Assembly: GCA_016200225.1 (NCBI GenBank)
Contig: JACQFD010000039.1
Span: 248,001 to 312,000, forward strand
DNA from: Planctomycetota bacterium
Lineage (GTDB): Bacteria > Planctomycetota > UBA1135 > JACQFD01
Length of the DNA: 64,000 nucleotides
Direction of reading: 5' to 3'
Shown piece after piece: positions 35,385-44,337 of the stretch (positions within the stretch are counted from its first letter, which is position 1; the number at the start of each line of letters is the position of its first letter). Made by a program: the position numbers and the translations under genes. The notes beneath the pieces are model-generated. The model did not search any database and was not told where the DNA came from. It was given only the letters and a program-made list of their open reading frames with translations.

Positions 35385-35885
35385 ATGCGCATCGGCAAAT
35401 TCTTAAGATTGGCCGCGGTGACGGCGGGAGGCGCGGGCTTGATTCCCTTCGGACCCGGCACGTTCGGCTCGCTCGTCGGATTGATTGTATTAATGATGCT
35501 TCCGGCGGGCGAATCGTATATTTACTGGTGCGCGGCGGCGGCGGCGGTCGCGACGTTTTTGTGCATCGCGCTCGGACCGGCCGCCGAACGCGATTTTAAA
35601 GAAAAAGATCCGCAGCGATTCGTGCTCGACGAAGTGGCGGGCATGCTCGTCGCGGGTCTCGCGTTCACGCGGCCGCCGATTTACTGGCTCGTCGCGGCGT
35701 TCGCGCTTTTTCGCTTTTTTGATATTAAGAAACCGCTCGGCATCGCGAAAATGCAGCGTTTCAAAGCGGGCGTCGGCATCGTCGCCGACGATCTCGCCGC
35801 GGGCGTCTGCGCGCTCGCTCTCGTACACGCGGCGCGCGCCGCCGCGCAGTGGATCGACGGGGCCTCGGGCGCGATGCATTCTTAA
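35385..35885 (+). CDS. pgpA: Phosphatidylglycerophosphatase A
   Basis: This 166-residue protein of the PgpA family dephosphorylates phosphatidylglycerol phosphate. Motifs are GLIPFGPGTFGSLVGLIVL near the N-terminus, RFVLDEVAGMLVAG in the middle and FRFFDIKKPLGIAKMQ followed by GVGIVADDLAAGV. Three to four membrane segments are visible. It begins three bases after the pgsA stop, and the two enzymes act in sequence. Confidence 0.92.
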   Translation: MRIGKFLRLAAVTAGGAGLIPFGPGTFGSLVGLIVLMMLPAGESYIYWCAAAAAVATFLCIALGPAAERDFKEKDPQRFVLDEVAGMLVAGLAFTRPPIYWLVAAFALFRFFDIKKPLGIAKMQRFKAGVGIVADDLAAGVCALALVHAARAAAQWIDGASGAMHS

Positions 35886-35897
35886 ATTTAATGAAAT

Positions 35898-37370
35898 ATG
35901 ACTACCATTAAGAAACATAAATCGGTCGAGAGCGGAAGATACGAATCGCCCGCGCGCCGCGGCGGATCCGGCGTCACCTTCGACGCTCCCGTCGCGGGCG
36001 GCGCTTCGCTGACGGTTGCATTTGTAACAAGCATGGGCGTCGCGGTCCTGGTCGCCGCGCTCATCGCGGGAGGGGTCAGTTATATGCTGGCGACGGGCGC
36101 CGCGCGGGAGGCGATCGATTTTGCGGGCACGTCGGCTGCTAACAATAAAGCCGCCGAACAATCGGTGGTGTGGACGGCGAAGGGCCAGGCCTATTCGCTT
36201 CGCGATGTTACAGTTCAGCCGGCCGAAATCAAGCGTCGCGGCGAGGTTCTGAGCGGCAGCGTGTACCGCGCGTATATTCGTAATTCGGGCGTCGCCGACA
36301 CGCCCGTCGACATCATTGTCGACGCCGGACTCGCCGAATTTCAACGATCTCTGGTATTAACATTAACGATGTCGTCGGTGATCGTCGTCGGCGTCGGCAT
36401 CGGAGTCGCTTATTTGTTATCGCGCCGCGTCGTCGGCCCCGTGACGGGGCTGATGGAGGACGTCCGCAAGATCAGCCATGGAGAACTCGATCATCCCATT
36501 CGCGTCAACGTGGGCGGCGAGGTCGGAATGTTAGCAAAGTCCGTCGACCGCATGATTCGTAGTCTTCGCGACGCGCAGGACGCGAAGGAGGCCGCAAAAG
36601 TCCATGAACACGAACTCGCCATCGCGGCCGAAGTTCGCGATTCGTTGATTCCGAGGCGCACGCCCGAATTGCCAGGTTACGAAATCGCGGCCGATCTCGC
36701 CGAGGCCGACTCGGTCGGGGGCGACGTTTATGATTATATCGAGGGCGTCGGCGGATCATTACAATTATCCGTATTTGTAGCGGGAATTTCGGCGCGCGGA
36801 GTGCCCGGCGCGATGCTCATGACGATGGCGCGCGCGTATTTGCATCAATCGTTCGCGGCCGAACCGTCGCCGTCGGCCGCGTTGAAAGCCGCGAATCGCC
36901 CGATCACGCGCGACATGCGTCCGGGTTTATTTGTAACCACGCTCGCGGCGACGCTCGACCCGGCGACGGGAATCGTCAAAGTCGCGTGCGCGGGCCACAA
37001 AGCGCCCTTGTTTCATTATGTAGCATCGACGCAATCTATCAATTGGGTGCATCCCGAGGGCATCGCGCTCGGTTTCGATCCCGGCCCCGTGTTCGACCGC
37101 GCGGCGCGCGAACAGGAAATACAATTAAATCCGGGCGACCGCGTCGTGCTGACGACGGCGGGTTCGTTCGCCGCGACCAACGCGGAGGGCGTCGAATTCG
37201 GCGAAGAGCGATTCGCGGAATTGATAAAAAAGCACGCGGCGAAAACGTCGGGCGCTCTTTGCCAGTTGATAGGAAAGGAAATTCAACAATTCCGAGGCGA
37301 CGAACCGCTCGTCGAGGACGTCGTGATCGTTACCATTCGTCGCAAGAACAAACCGGGAGGCGCGGCGTGA
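35898..37370 (+). CDS. HAMP-SpoIIE (PP2C-type) membrane phosphatase
   Basis: This 490-residue protein has two membrane helices (about 35-60 and 150-173) flanking a small outer domain, then a HAMP domain (VVGPVTGLMEDVRKISHGEL...). A linker (EHELAIAAEVRDSLIPRRTP) and a SpoIIE/RsbU PP2C phosphatase domain (about 250-490) follow; the latter has EADSVGGDVYDYIEG, FVAGISARGVPGAMLMTMAR and VTTAGSFAATNAEG. Usual PP2C aspartates are largely kept, although the second motif reads FVAGIS where many RsbU-type members have a conserved aspartate (VxDVSG). Members control anti-sigma-antagonist switches. It overlaps a MazG-like gene by four bases. No SpoIIAA or RsbW partner gene is in the window. Confidence 0.86.
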   Translation: MTTIKKHKSVESGRYESPARRGGSGVTFDAPVAGGASLTVAFVTSMGVAVLVAALIAGGVSYMLATGAAREAIDFAGTSAANNKAAEQSVVWTAKGQAYSLRDVTVQPAEIKRRGEVLSGSVYRAYIRNSGVADTPVDIIVDAGLAEFQRSLVLTLTMSSVIVVGVGIGVAYLLSRRVVGPVTGLMEDVRKISHGELDHPIRVNVGGEVGMLAKSVDRMIRSLRDAQDAKEAAKVHEHELAIAAEVRDSLIPRRTPELPGYEIAADLAEADSVGGDVYDYIEGVGGSLQLSVFVAGISARGVPGAMLMTMARAYLHQSFAAEPSPSAALKAANRPITRDMRPGLFVTTLAATLDPATGIVKVACAGHKAPLFHYVASTQSINWVHPEGIALGFDPGPVFDRAAREQEIQLNPGDRVVLTTAGSFAATNAEGVEFGEERFAELIKKHAAKTSGALCQLIGKEIQQFRGDEPLVEDVVIVTIRRKNKPGGAA

Positions 37371-37663
37371 AAATTCATGAATTTCAACAATTGATCGAGC
37401 GCACCTACGGCGCGCGCGACCGCGAACGCGGCCTCGCCGGCACGCACATGTGGTTCAGCGAGGAAGTCGGCGAACTCGCGCGCGCGCTTCGTCGCGATCG
37501 CGGAGATATTAAGGATCGGCAGGCGCTCGAGGCTGAGTTCGCCGACGTCCTCGCGTGGCTTTCGACGCTCGCGTCGATTGCGGGCGTCGATCTCGAAAAA
37601 GCCGCGCTCGATAAGTATCAAAAAGGCTGCCCGCGCTGCGGCGCGATTCCCTGTAATTGTTAA
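37367..37663 (+). CDS. MazG-like nucleotide pyrophosphohydrolase (98 aa)
   Basis: This single-domain MazG-fold protein has the metal motifs WFSEEVGELARAL (EExxE) and EFADVLAWLS (ExxD) and ends in a cysteine cluster CPRCGAIPCNC that may bind zinc. Proteins of this fold hydrolyse nucleoside triphosphates to monophosphates. GTG start overlapping the phosphatase stop by four bases (GTGA), so the two are translationally coupled. The substrate is unknown. A longer frame exists upstream but runs through the phosphatase gene. Confidence 0.83.
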   Translation: MKIHEFQQLIERTYGARDRERGLAGTHMWFSEEVGELARALRRDRGDIKDRQALEAEFADVLAWLSTLASIAGVDLEKAALDKYQKGCPRCGAIPCNC

Positions 37664-37707
37664 AAGTCGCCGGCGCGACGGCATTTGAGCAGTAACGGCG
37701 AATTGTA

Positions 37708-39999
37708 ATGATAAAATCCGGCGCGGGAATGTTCGATTTCATGGCCGCGCCCGAGCCGCGAAAGCAGGAGTTGCCGGCGGATGCGCTGTTCGCGTCGGTC
37801 GCGCTCGATCGCCCGCTCGAAGGCGATCTAACATATCGCGTACCGCCGGGCGCCGAGATCAGGCCGGGCGTCCGCGTGCAGGTGCCGCTCGGCGCCCGGA
37901 ACGAATTCGGCGTTGTTACAAAAATCGGCCGCGATCCGGGTTGCGACGCGTCGCGCGTGCGGCCGATTATAAGAATACTCGACGCGGAACCGCTCGTCAC
38001 CGGCGATTTAATTATATTATCGGCCCGCATCGCGCGCGAATGGGCCTGCGCGCGCGGACAGGCGATCGCGGCCATGCTCCCGGCCGCGTTGCGCCGCGAC
38101 CGTCTGCGGCGCACCGAGTCGATCGTTAAATTATTAAAACGCGACTTCGAAATTATAGAAAAAATGGAGGAAAAGGAGCCCGACCGGTACCGCGTTTTGC
38201 GTACATTGAAGGAGGCGGGCGGAGAATTAACGATGCAGGAACTCTGCCGCGCGACGAAACTCTCGACGTCGCCCGTAAAAACGCTCGCGAAGCGCGGATT
38301 TATTAAATTGGAACGCCGCATCGCGGAGATTGATCCGCTCTCGCGCGTTCGGCCGGTCGCGCGGACGACCGCGCCCGAATTGTCAATTCAACAGAAAGCC
38401 GCCGTCGGCGCGATTCGCGCGGCGCTCGACGCGCGGAAACACGAAACATTCTTATTATTTGGAATCACCGGAAGCGGTAAAACGGAAGTGTATCTTCACG
38501 CGCTCGACGACGCGCTGCGCGCGGGCCGCGGCGGCATCGTCCTCGTGCCCGAAATATCATTAACGCCGCAGACGGTGCTGCGGTTTCGCGAGCGTTTCGA
38601 CGACGTCGCGGTGCTGCATAGTAAATTAACAGATGCAGAACGGATGGATCAGTGGAAACGCATCCGCGAGGGGCGCGTTCGCGTCGTCGTCGGTGCGCGC
38701 TCGGCCGTGTTCGCGCCCGTTCGCGATCTTGGGATCATTATTGTCGACGAGGAGCACGAGCCGTCCTTTAAACAATCGAACGCGCCGCGATACCACGCGC
38801 GCGACGTCGCGGCGATGCGCGGCGAACTCGCGGGGGCCGCGGTGGTGCTTGGCAGCGCGACGCCCGCGCTTGAAACGTGGAAACGCGCGCTCGACGGAAA
38901 GATTACATTATTAAAATTAATGGATCGCATGGCGGGCGGCGCTCTGCCGCCCGTGCGCATCGCGGACCTGCGCCACGAGCGCGCGCGCGAACTGAATCTC
39001 GGTTCGAATATATTATTGACGCGGTCGCTGCGGCTCGCGATCGAACGCGCGCTCGAAAAGAAACAACGCACGATTTTATTCTTAAATCGCCGCGGGTTCG
39101 CGCCGGTTTTGTGGTGTTCGGGCTGCGGCGCGACCGTGCAGTGCGCGCGCTGCGCCGTTTCATTAACATTTCACCGCCGCGTCGAAAAGTTAGTTTGCCA
39201 CATGTGCGGCCGCGAGGCTCCGATCGCTACAGATTGTCCGATGTGCGGATTGCCGCGCCCGCGGCTGATCGGCGCGGGGACGGAGCGCGTCGAGCAGTGG
39301 GTCGCGCGCGCGTTCCGCAACGCGCACGTCGCGCGCATGGATTCCGATTCGACGACGGCGCGCGGAAGCCACGAGGACATTCTCGACCGATTCCGCCGCG
39401 GCGATATTGATATATTAGTTGGAACACAAATGATCGCCAAGGGCCTCGACGTGCCCGAGGTCACGGTTGTCGGCGTCGTCGACGCGGATTCGACATTACA
39501 TATCCCGGAATATACATCTTCGGAACGCGCGTTTCAGTTGGTCGCGCAGGTCGCGGGCCGCGCCGGCCGCTCGGCGCACGGCGGCGAAGTATTTGTACAA
39601 ACGTCGATGCCCGCCCATCCGGCGATCGCGTGCGCGGCGCGCCACGATTTTGTAACATTCGCCGCTCAGGAATTGCGCGAACGCGAAAAACATCGCTATC
39701 CTCCTTTTGTAAGATTCATCCGCGTCCTCGCCGAGCATGCCCGCGACGAGCGCGCGCAGGAAGCCGTCGAATCCGCCGCCTCCGCGATCCGCGCCGCGAA
39801 CGCGCCCGGCGTCGAATTGTTAGGTCCGCAACCCGCGCCGATTCGTAAAATTAAAGGAAAATCGCGCTGGCATTTTTTGATTCGTTGCGATCCCCCCGAA
39901 TCGATCGAACACATTCGCGATGCCGTCGCGCAAATCGCGTTGAAGTCGTTTCATGGAATTCGTCTGACCGTCGACGTGGATCCCGCGGGGACGATGTAA
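37708..39999 (+). CDS. priA: Primosomal protein N' (PriA helicase)
   Basis: This 763-residue 3'-to-5' helicase restarts stalled replication forks. The N-terminal DNA-binding domain (ASVALDRPLEGDLTYRVPPG onward) is followed by Walker A GITGSGKTEVYLHALD near residue 250 and DEEH (in IIVDEEHEPSFKQSN) near 345. A zinc region with CSGCG, CARC, CHMCG and CPMCG spans about 469-515, and the helicase C domain has LDVPEVTVVGVVDADSTLH and QVAGRAGR. The length is close to the family norm. It follows the MazG-like gene after 44 bases. Confidence 0.95.
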   Translation: MIKSGAGMFDFMAAPEPRKQELPADALFASVALDRPLEGDLTYRVPPGAEIRPGVRVQVPLGARNEFGVVTKIGRDPGCDASRVRPIIRILDAEPLVTGDLIILSARIAREWACARGQAIAAMLPAALRRDRLRRTESIVKLLKRDFEIIEKMEEKEPDRYRVLRTLKEAGGELTMQELCRATKLSTSPVKTLAKRGFIKLERRIAEIDPLSRVRPVARTTAPELSIQQKAAVGAIRAALDARKHETFLLFGITGSGKTEVYLHALDDALRAGRGGIVLVPEISLTPQTVLRFRERFDDVAVLHSKLTDAERMDQWKRIREGRVRVVVGARSAVFAPVRDLGIIIVDEEHEPSFKQSNAPRYHARDVAAMRGELAGAAVVLGSATPALETWKRALDGKITLLKLMDRMAGGALPPVRIADLRHERARELNLGSNILLTRSLRLAIERALEKKQRTILFLNRRGFAPVLWCSGCGATVQCARCAVSLTFHRRVEKLVCHMCGREAPIATDCPMCGLPRPRLIGAGTERVEQWVARAFRNAHVARMDSDSTTARGSHEDILDRFRRGDIDILVGTQMIAKGLDVPEVTVVGVVDADSTLHIPEYTSSERAFQLVAQVAGRAGRSAHGGEVFVQTSMPAHPAIACAARHDFVTFAAQELREREKHRYPPFVRFIRVLAEHARDERAQEAVESAASAIRAANAPGVELLGPQPAPIRKIKGKSRWHFLIRCDPPESIEHIRDAVAQIALKSFHGIRLTVDVDPAGTM

Positions 40000-40124
40000 T
40001 ATTAGCATCTTGACAAGAGGCCGGTTTCCAAAAGTGCCGCGCCGCGTTAGCATTGGCGGATCGGTGCACGCAGGGACCATCACGCGACTGCATTACACGC
40101 CGAACTCCACACGAGGCGCTTGCC

Positions 40125-43100
40125 ATGCTCCGAACGGCGATATTAGCACTTCCAATGTTAGTATCATTGGGAATGGTTCAGGACTCGCGCCCCGATTCTC
40201 GCCCGGAGACCTGGCCCGCGCTCGATCCGAAGATTATTGAAGAAGCAAAAATTCACGAGTCGGCGGCCGATGAGGCGATGAAGGGGCGCAATTTAAAATT
40301 AGTCGCGAAGGAACTGCTCGCGGCCGCGGAAATATATAAAAAGGGAGGGGACACTCCCGACGTCGCGCAGGCCATTTTTGACGTCGCGAGCGGGCTCACG
40401 CAAATTGGAGATTGGGGGGATTCGCTAAAATTAAATGAACTCAGTCTGCGGATGCTCCGCGCGCATTTTCCGGGCGACCATATCGGCGTGGCGGGCTGTT
40501 TGAATAACATTGGATTTAGTTTAGTTTCGATGGGTAAGAACGCCGAGGCACTGCCGAAGTTTAAAGAAGCGCTGGCGATCGACAGACGATTGCTGCACGG
40601 CAACGATCAGGAGCTCGCGTACGCGATGGTTAGTGTTGCGGCATGTTTATTTTCGCTGGGAAAGGGCGACGAGGCGCTGCCGACGTTTGAGGAAGCGCTG
40701 GCGATGCGAAAGCGCCTGTTCGAGGGAGACCATCCCGATGTGGCCGATAGTCTCGATACGATCGCGGCATGTTTACAATCGCTCGGGAAGAGCGCGTCGG
40801 CGCTGCCGAATTATGAAGAAGCGCTCGCGATGCAAAGAAGACTCTCCAAGGGCGATCATCCGCTCGTCGCCAAGTACATTAATGATGTCGGGCATTGTTT
40901 ACAATCGCTCGGAAAGGGCACCGAAGCGCTTCAAAAGCATGAAGAGTCGCTCGCGATGCAACGTCGCATTTTCAAGGGCGACAATTCCGATTTGGCGCAG
41001 AGTCTTAACAATGTGGCCACATGTTTACAATCGCTCGGGAGAGATGCGGACGCGCTGCCGAAACTTGAAGAAGTCCTCGCGATGCGGCGGCGCATTTTTC
41101 CGGCGGACCATCCCGAGATCGCCAGAAGTCTTAGTAATCTCGGTTCCTGCTCGAGATCGCTCGGAAATTGCGACGACGCGTTGCGGAACTTCGAAGCGGC
41201 GCTCGCGATGAGCATGCGCCTTTCGAGCGCCGATAGTCCCGATAAAGCCAAATATATCAATAATGTCGCGTTTTGTTTACAATTCATCGGGAAGAGCGCC
41301 GAGGCGCTCGCAAAGTACGAGGATGCGTACGCCATGTGCCGCCGGGTCTACAAGGGCGACCATCCCGATATAGCCAACTATCTCGACAACGTCGGTTATT
41401 GTTTACAATCGTTGGGAAACAGTGTAGACGCGCTTCCGAAGTTTGAAGAGGCGTTCGACATGTATCGGCGACTCTACAAAGGCGACCATCCTGATGTGGC
41501 CAGTAGTCTTACCAGTGTCGCCGGATGTTTGGAATTGCTCGGCAAAGGCGAGGATGCGCTGGCATTATTTGTAGAGTCTCTGGCGATGCGAAAACGCATC
41601 TACAAGGGCGACCATCCCGCGGTGGCGAACGGTCTCAATAACGTTGCTGGTTGTAGTGAATCGCTGGAAAGAAGTGTCGAGGCGCTCCCGTTGTTCGAAG
41701 AGGCGCTGGCGATGTTTCGACGGCTCTACCAAGTCGACCACAGAGACTTGGCCAACAGTATTCACAACGTCGCATTTTGTTTAAATTCACTCGGGAAACG
41801 CGCCGAGGCGATTCCCAGGTTCGAAGAAGCGATCGCAATGCAAAACCGCCTGTTCAAGGGCGACCATCCAAGTCTCGCCAATAGTCTTAACAATTTCGCG
41901 CGATGCTTGGAATCGCTTGGAAGGAGAGCGGATGCACTTATAAATTATCGCGCCGCGATCGCGATGGCGCATCGACTTCACAATAAGGATGAGTACTTAT
42001 GGTCTACAAACTATGCCAAGTGTCTTCTCAATTCCGAGGGCGGGGTTGACGAGGCGCTCGCGATGTTGATCCCGTCGTTTGAAATCATGGAATCGCTCGT
42101 CGGCGGCGCCTCGAATCTGGACGCGCGGGATCGAATGCAATACTCGCGAAGAGTGGAGCGTTATGGAACGGCGGAGGCTCTCTCAAGAGCGCAATTTATC
42201 AAAAAGAATTATTTGGATCAATATATGTATTTGGAGCGGTCCCGGGCGCGGACGAGTCTCGATTCGATTTCGACGCAGGGCAAGGACGCATTCGCTCTCG
42301 CGCGAACAGTGGCGGCGGCGCGCGGGGATGCGGCGCTGGCGCTCGAGATCGATCAGATATCTACAAATCTTTCCGGTTTGAATGCCAATATTATCGAAAA
42401 GGAAAGACAGATCGAAAAACTCAGGCAGAATAAGGATAACTCCGACGACGGCCGCGAAAAACAGGCGCGCGCGCTCGACGACGAGGCGGGCGCGCTGCAT
42501 CGTGAATATCACGATGCTCTCGCGCGTCGTGCGCAGATCATTCGCGCAAATGTAATATTAGCGGCCGCGGCGAAACCCGACGCGATTCAGGAGGTGTTGC
42601 GGGAAAATGAAGCAATACTCGCGTACAGTGTGAATCGAACGGAAGCTTACTGTATACTCGTTCCGCCGAAGGGCGGACAAATCCGCGGCGCCGAATTGCG
42701 CTGGAAGGATGGATCCAAAGTTATCGATTCGGATTTGATGTCTTGGACGCTCGACTATCTCGACGGATTGAAGATGGTGGTGGAACGCGATGTGCGCGGC
42801 GGGAATCTGAAGAATGTTTCCGTCGCGTCCCCGGCAAGACGCGCCAAAGCGCCGATTCCCGCGAAGATTACCGATCGCGGCGCGGCCCTGTTCGACGCGC
42901 TCGTGCCGGCCGAGTTTTGGAGCGAAGTGAAGAAATGCACGACGGTTTATATCGTTCCCGACGGCGCCATTTATTGGCTTCCGTTCGAATCATTAATTAC
43001 AAAAGCGGGAAATAAATTATCGGAATCCGAGTTTTGGCTCGACTCCGGGCCGTCGGTGGCGTACGTTCCGTCCGGATCGGTGTTGAAAGTATTAAAAAAT

Positions 43101-43832
43101 CGGGTCGACGCGCGCGGGCCGGCCGGCCGCGAATTCGACGTCGTCGCGCTCGGCGATCCGATTCTTCCGGCTCGTTCGACGGAATCGAAGCCCGCGTCCG
43201 CGGAGCATCGGTCGACGCGCGATTTAATATATCATCTGGACCCGCTGCCGGGTTCGCGGCGCGAGGTCGACGCCATCGAGCGGGCGCTCGGCGGCGCGGG
43301 AAAAGTAAAAACGCTCCTCGGCGCGCACGCGACAAAGGCGGAGATTACACAACTCGCGCCGCGAGCCCGCGCGATTCATTTCGCCACGCACCACATTCCT
43401 TATCAAACCGATCGCGTCAACCTGAGCGCTCTCATACTCTCTCCCGCCGACGACGGCAGCGACGAGGGTTTATTAACGATGCGCGATTTATTAGATTCAT
43501 GGCGCGGATCCCTCTCGAATTGCGATCTCGTCGTGCTCGCCGGGTGCGGCACGTCGCTCGGCGAATACATCAATAATGAAGGCATGTACGCGATGCCGAT
43601 GGGTTTCTTCTTCGCGGGCGCGCCGACCGTCGTCGCGAGTCTTTGGCCTGTCGCCGATCAGAGTACGGCCGATCTCATGGCCGATTTTTATCAACATTGG
43701 CTTTCGCCGAAGAGCGGCGGCGCCGCGCCGACCAAACTCGAGGCGCTGACCGCCGCCCGAAAAGCGTTAAAGAAAATCCATCCCGAACCATACTACTGGG
43801 CGCCTTTTATTATGATGGGCGATCCGCGGTAG
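40125..43832 (+). CDS. Exported TPR-CHAT protein (caspase-like protease domain)
   Basis: This 1235-residue protein starts at an ATG with GAGG eight bases upstream and a plausible signal peptide (LRTAILALPMLVSLG). About 12 tandem 42-residue TPR units of the kinesin-light-chain type fill residues about 115-620 (consensus GDHPDVANSLNNVAGCLQSL then GK..EALP.FEEALAM.RRL). A coiled-coil (about 750-800) and a C-terminal CHAT domain (about 950-1235) follow. The CHAT His (H1089 in HFATHH) and Cys (C1141 in VLAGCGTS) are both present, so it should be an active cysteine protease. The near-identical repeats suggest duplication within the gene. No partner or substrate gene is evident; the next genes are convergent. 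An upstream ATG at 40053 is rejected. Confidence 0.85.
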   Translation: MLRTAILALPMLVSLGMVQDSRPDSRPETWPALDPKIIEEAKIHESAADEAMKGRNLKLVAKELLAAAEIYKKGGDTPDVAQAIFDVASGLTQIGDWGDSLKLNELSLRMLRAHFPGDHIGVAGCLNNIGFSLVSMGKNAEALPKFKEALAIDRRLLHGNDQELAYAMVSVAACLFSLGKGDEALPTFEEALAMRKRLFEGDHPDVADSLDTIAACLQSLGKSASALPNYEEALAMQRRLSKGDHPLVAKYINDVGHCLQSLGKGTEALQKHEESLAMQRRIFKGDNSDLAQSLNNVATCLQSLGRDADALPKLEEVLAMRRRIFPADHPEIARSLSNLGSCSRSLGNCDDALRNFEAALAMSMRLSSADSPDKAKYINNVAFCLQFIGKSAEALAKYEDAYAMCRRVYKGDHPDIANYLDNVGYCLQSLGNSVDALPKFEEAFDMYRRLYKGDHPDVASSLTSVAGCLELLGKGEDALALFVESLAMRKRIYKGDHPAVANGLNNVAGCSESLERSVEALPLFEEALAMFRRLYQVDHRDLANSIHNVAFCLNSLGKRAEAIPRFEEAIAMQNRLFKGDHPSLANSLNNFARCLESLGRRADALINYRAAIAMAHRLHNKDEYLWSTNYAKCLLNSEGGVDEALAMLIPSFEIMESLVGGASNLDARDRMQYSRRVERYGTAEALSRAQFIKKNYLDQYMYLERSRARTSLDSISTQGKDAFALARTVAAARGDAALALEIDQISTNLSGLNANIIEKERQIEKLRQNKDNSDDGREKQARALDDEAGALHREYHDALARRAQIIRANVILAAAAKPDAIQEVLRENEAILAYSVNRTEAYCILVPPKGGQIRGAELRWKDGSKVIDSDLMSWTLDYLDGLKMVVERDVRGGNLKNVSVASPARRAKAPIPAKITDRGAALFDALVPAEFWSEVKKCTTVYIVPDGAIYWLPFESLITKAGNKLSESEFWLDSGPSVAYVPSGSVLKVLKNRVDARGPAGREFDVVALGDPILPARSTESKPASAEHRSTRDLIYHLDPLPGSRREVDAIERALGGAGKVKTLLGAHATKAEITQLAPRARAIHFATHHIPYQTDRVNLSALILSPADDGSDEGLLTMRDLLDSWRGSLSNCDLVVLAGCGTSLGEYINNEGMYAMPMGFFFAGAPTVVASLWPVADQSTADLMADFYQHWLSPKSGGAAPTKLEALTAARKALKKIHPEPYYWAPFIMMGDPR

Positions 43833-43890
43833 AAGACTTGAAGTAATGATAATATCAGATCAAGTTCAAGAAGAACGCCGCGATTCGCGA

Positions 43891-44337
43891 TCATCGCAAC
43901 TTCCGGATGGAATCGTTTACAATCGTCACCAGTTCATCCGGCGTGGTCTTGAGCTTCAAATGAACGGAGACGCGGTTGCTGACTTCCGAGGGCAGCGGAA
44001 TATTCTTAATCTTTTCCTTGATTTCGGAAACGTTTCGGTTCGTTATAATAACGATCGCGATCTTGAATTGATTGACGCGGTCCGCGACAGAGGCGAGGAG
44101 TGCGAGACCCGTGTCGCCCTCCTGATTCGGAATGCGAATCACGGTGTCGTCGAGCGACGGCATCAGAATGTCGAGTACGAGCGCTTCCGTGCCGAGACTG
44201 TCGACATTGGTTAGAAAGTGAAGTCCATCGTTCGGATCTTCGTAATACGTTACTTCGAAAACCGGCTCGAGAGCGTCGAGATATATCTGAATCTTGTCGG
44301 GCTCGTCGTCGATCAGTACAATTCTAGGCTTGGTCAT
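43891..44337 (-). CDS. Single-domain response regulator (receiver)
   Basis: This 148-residue protein is a receiver domain alone: acidic pair DDEP (residues 10-13), phosphoacceptor D56 in ALVLDILMP, Thr in IVIITNRN and Lys in the last strand (VHLKLKTT). It has an insertion after the phosphorylation site (SLDDTVIRIPNQEGDTGL). No output domain follows. It overlaps the histidine-kinase gene by four bases, so it is almost certainly that kinase's partner. Confidence 0.85.
   Translation of the reverse strand: MTKPRIVLIDDEPDKIQIYLDALEPVFEVTYYEDPNDGLHFLTNVDSLGTEALVLDILMPSLDDTVIRIPNQEGDTGLALLASVADRVNQFKIAIVIITNRNVSEIKEKIKNIPLPSEVSNRVSVHLKLKTTPDELVTIVNDSIRKLR

Noticed and set aside
35490-36344. Minus-strand frame of 284 codons across pgpA and the phosphatase
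   Set aside because: Arg/His-rich product spanning two real genes on the other strand.
37509-38321. Minus-strand frame of 270 codons opposite priA
   Set aside because: Basic, low-complexity shadow; priA is certain.
40010-40015. TTGACA upstream of the TPR-CHAT gene as a promoter
   Set aside because: No -10-like hexamer at 16-18 bases.
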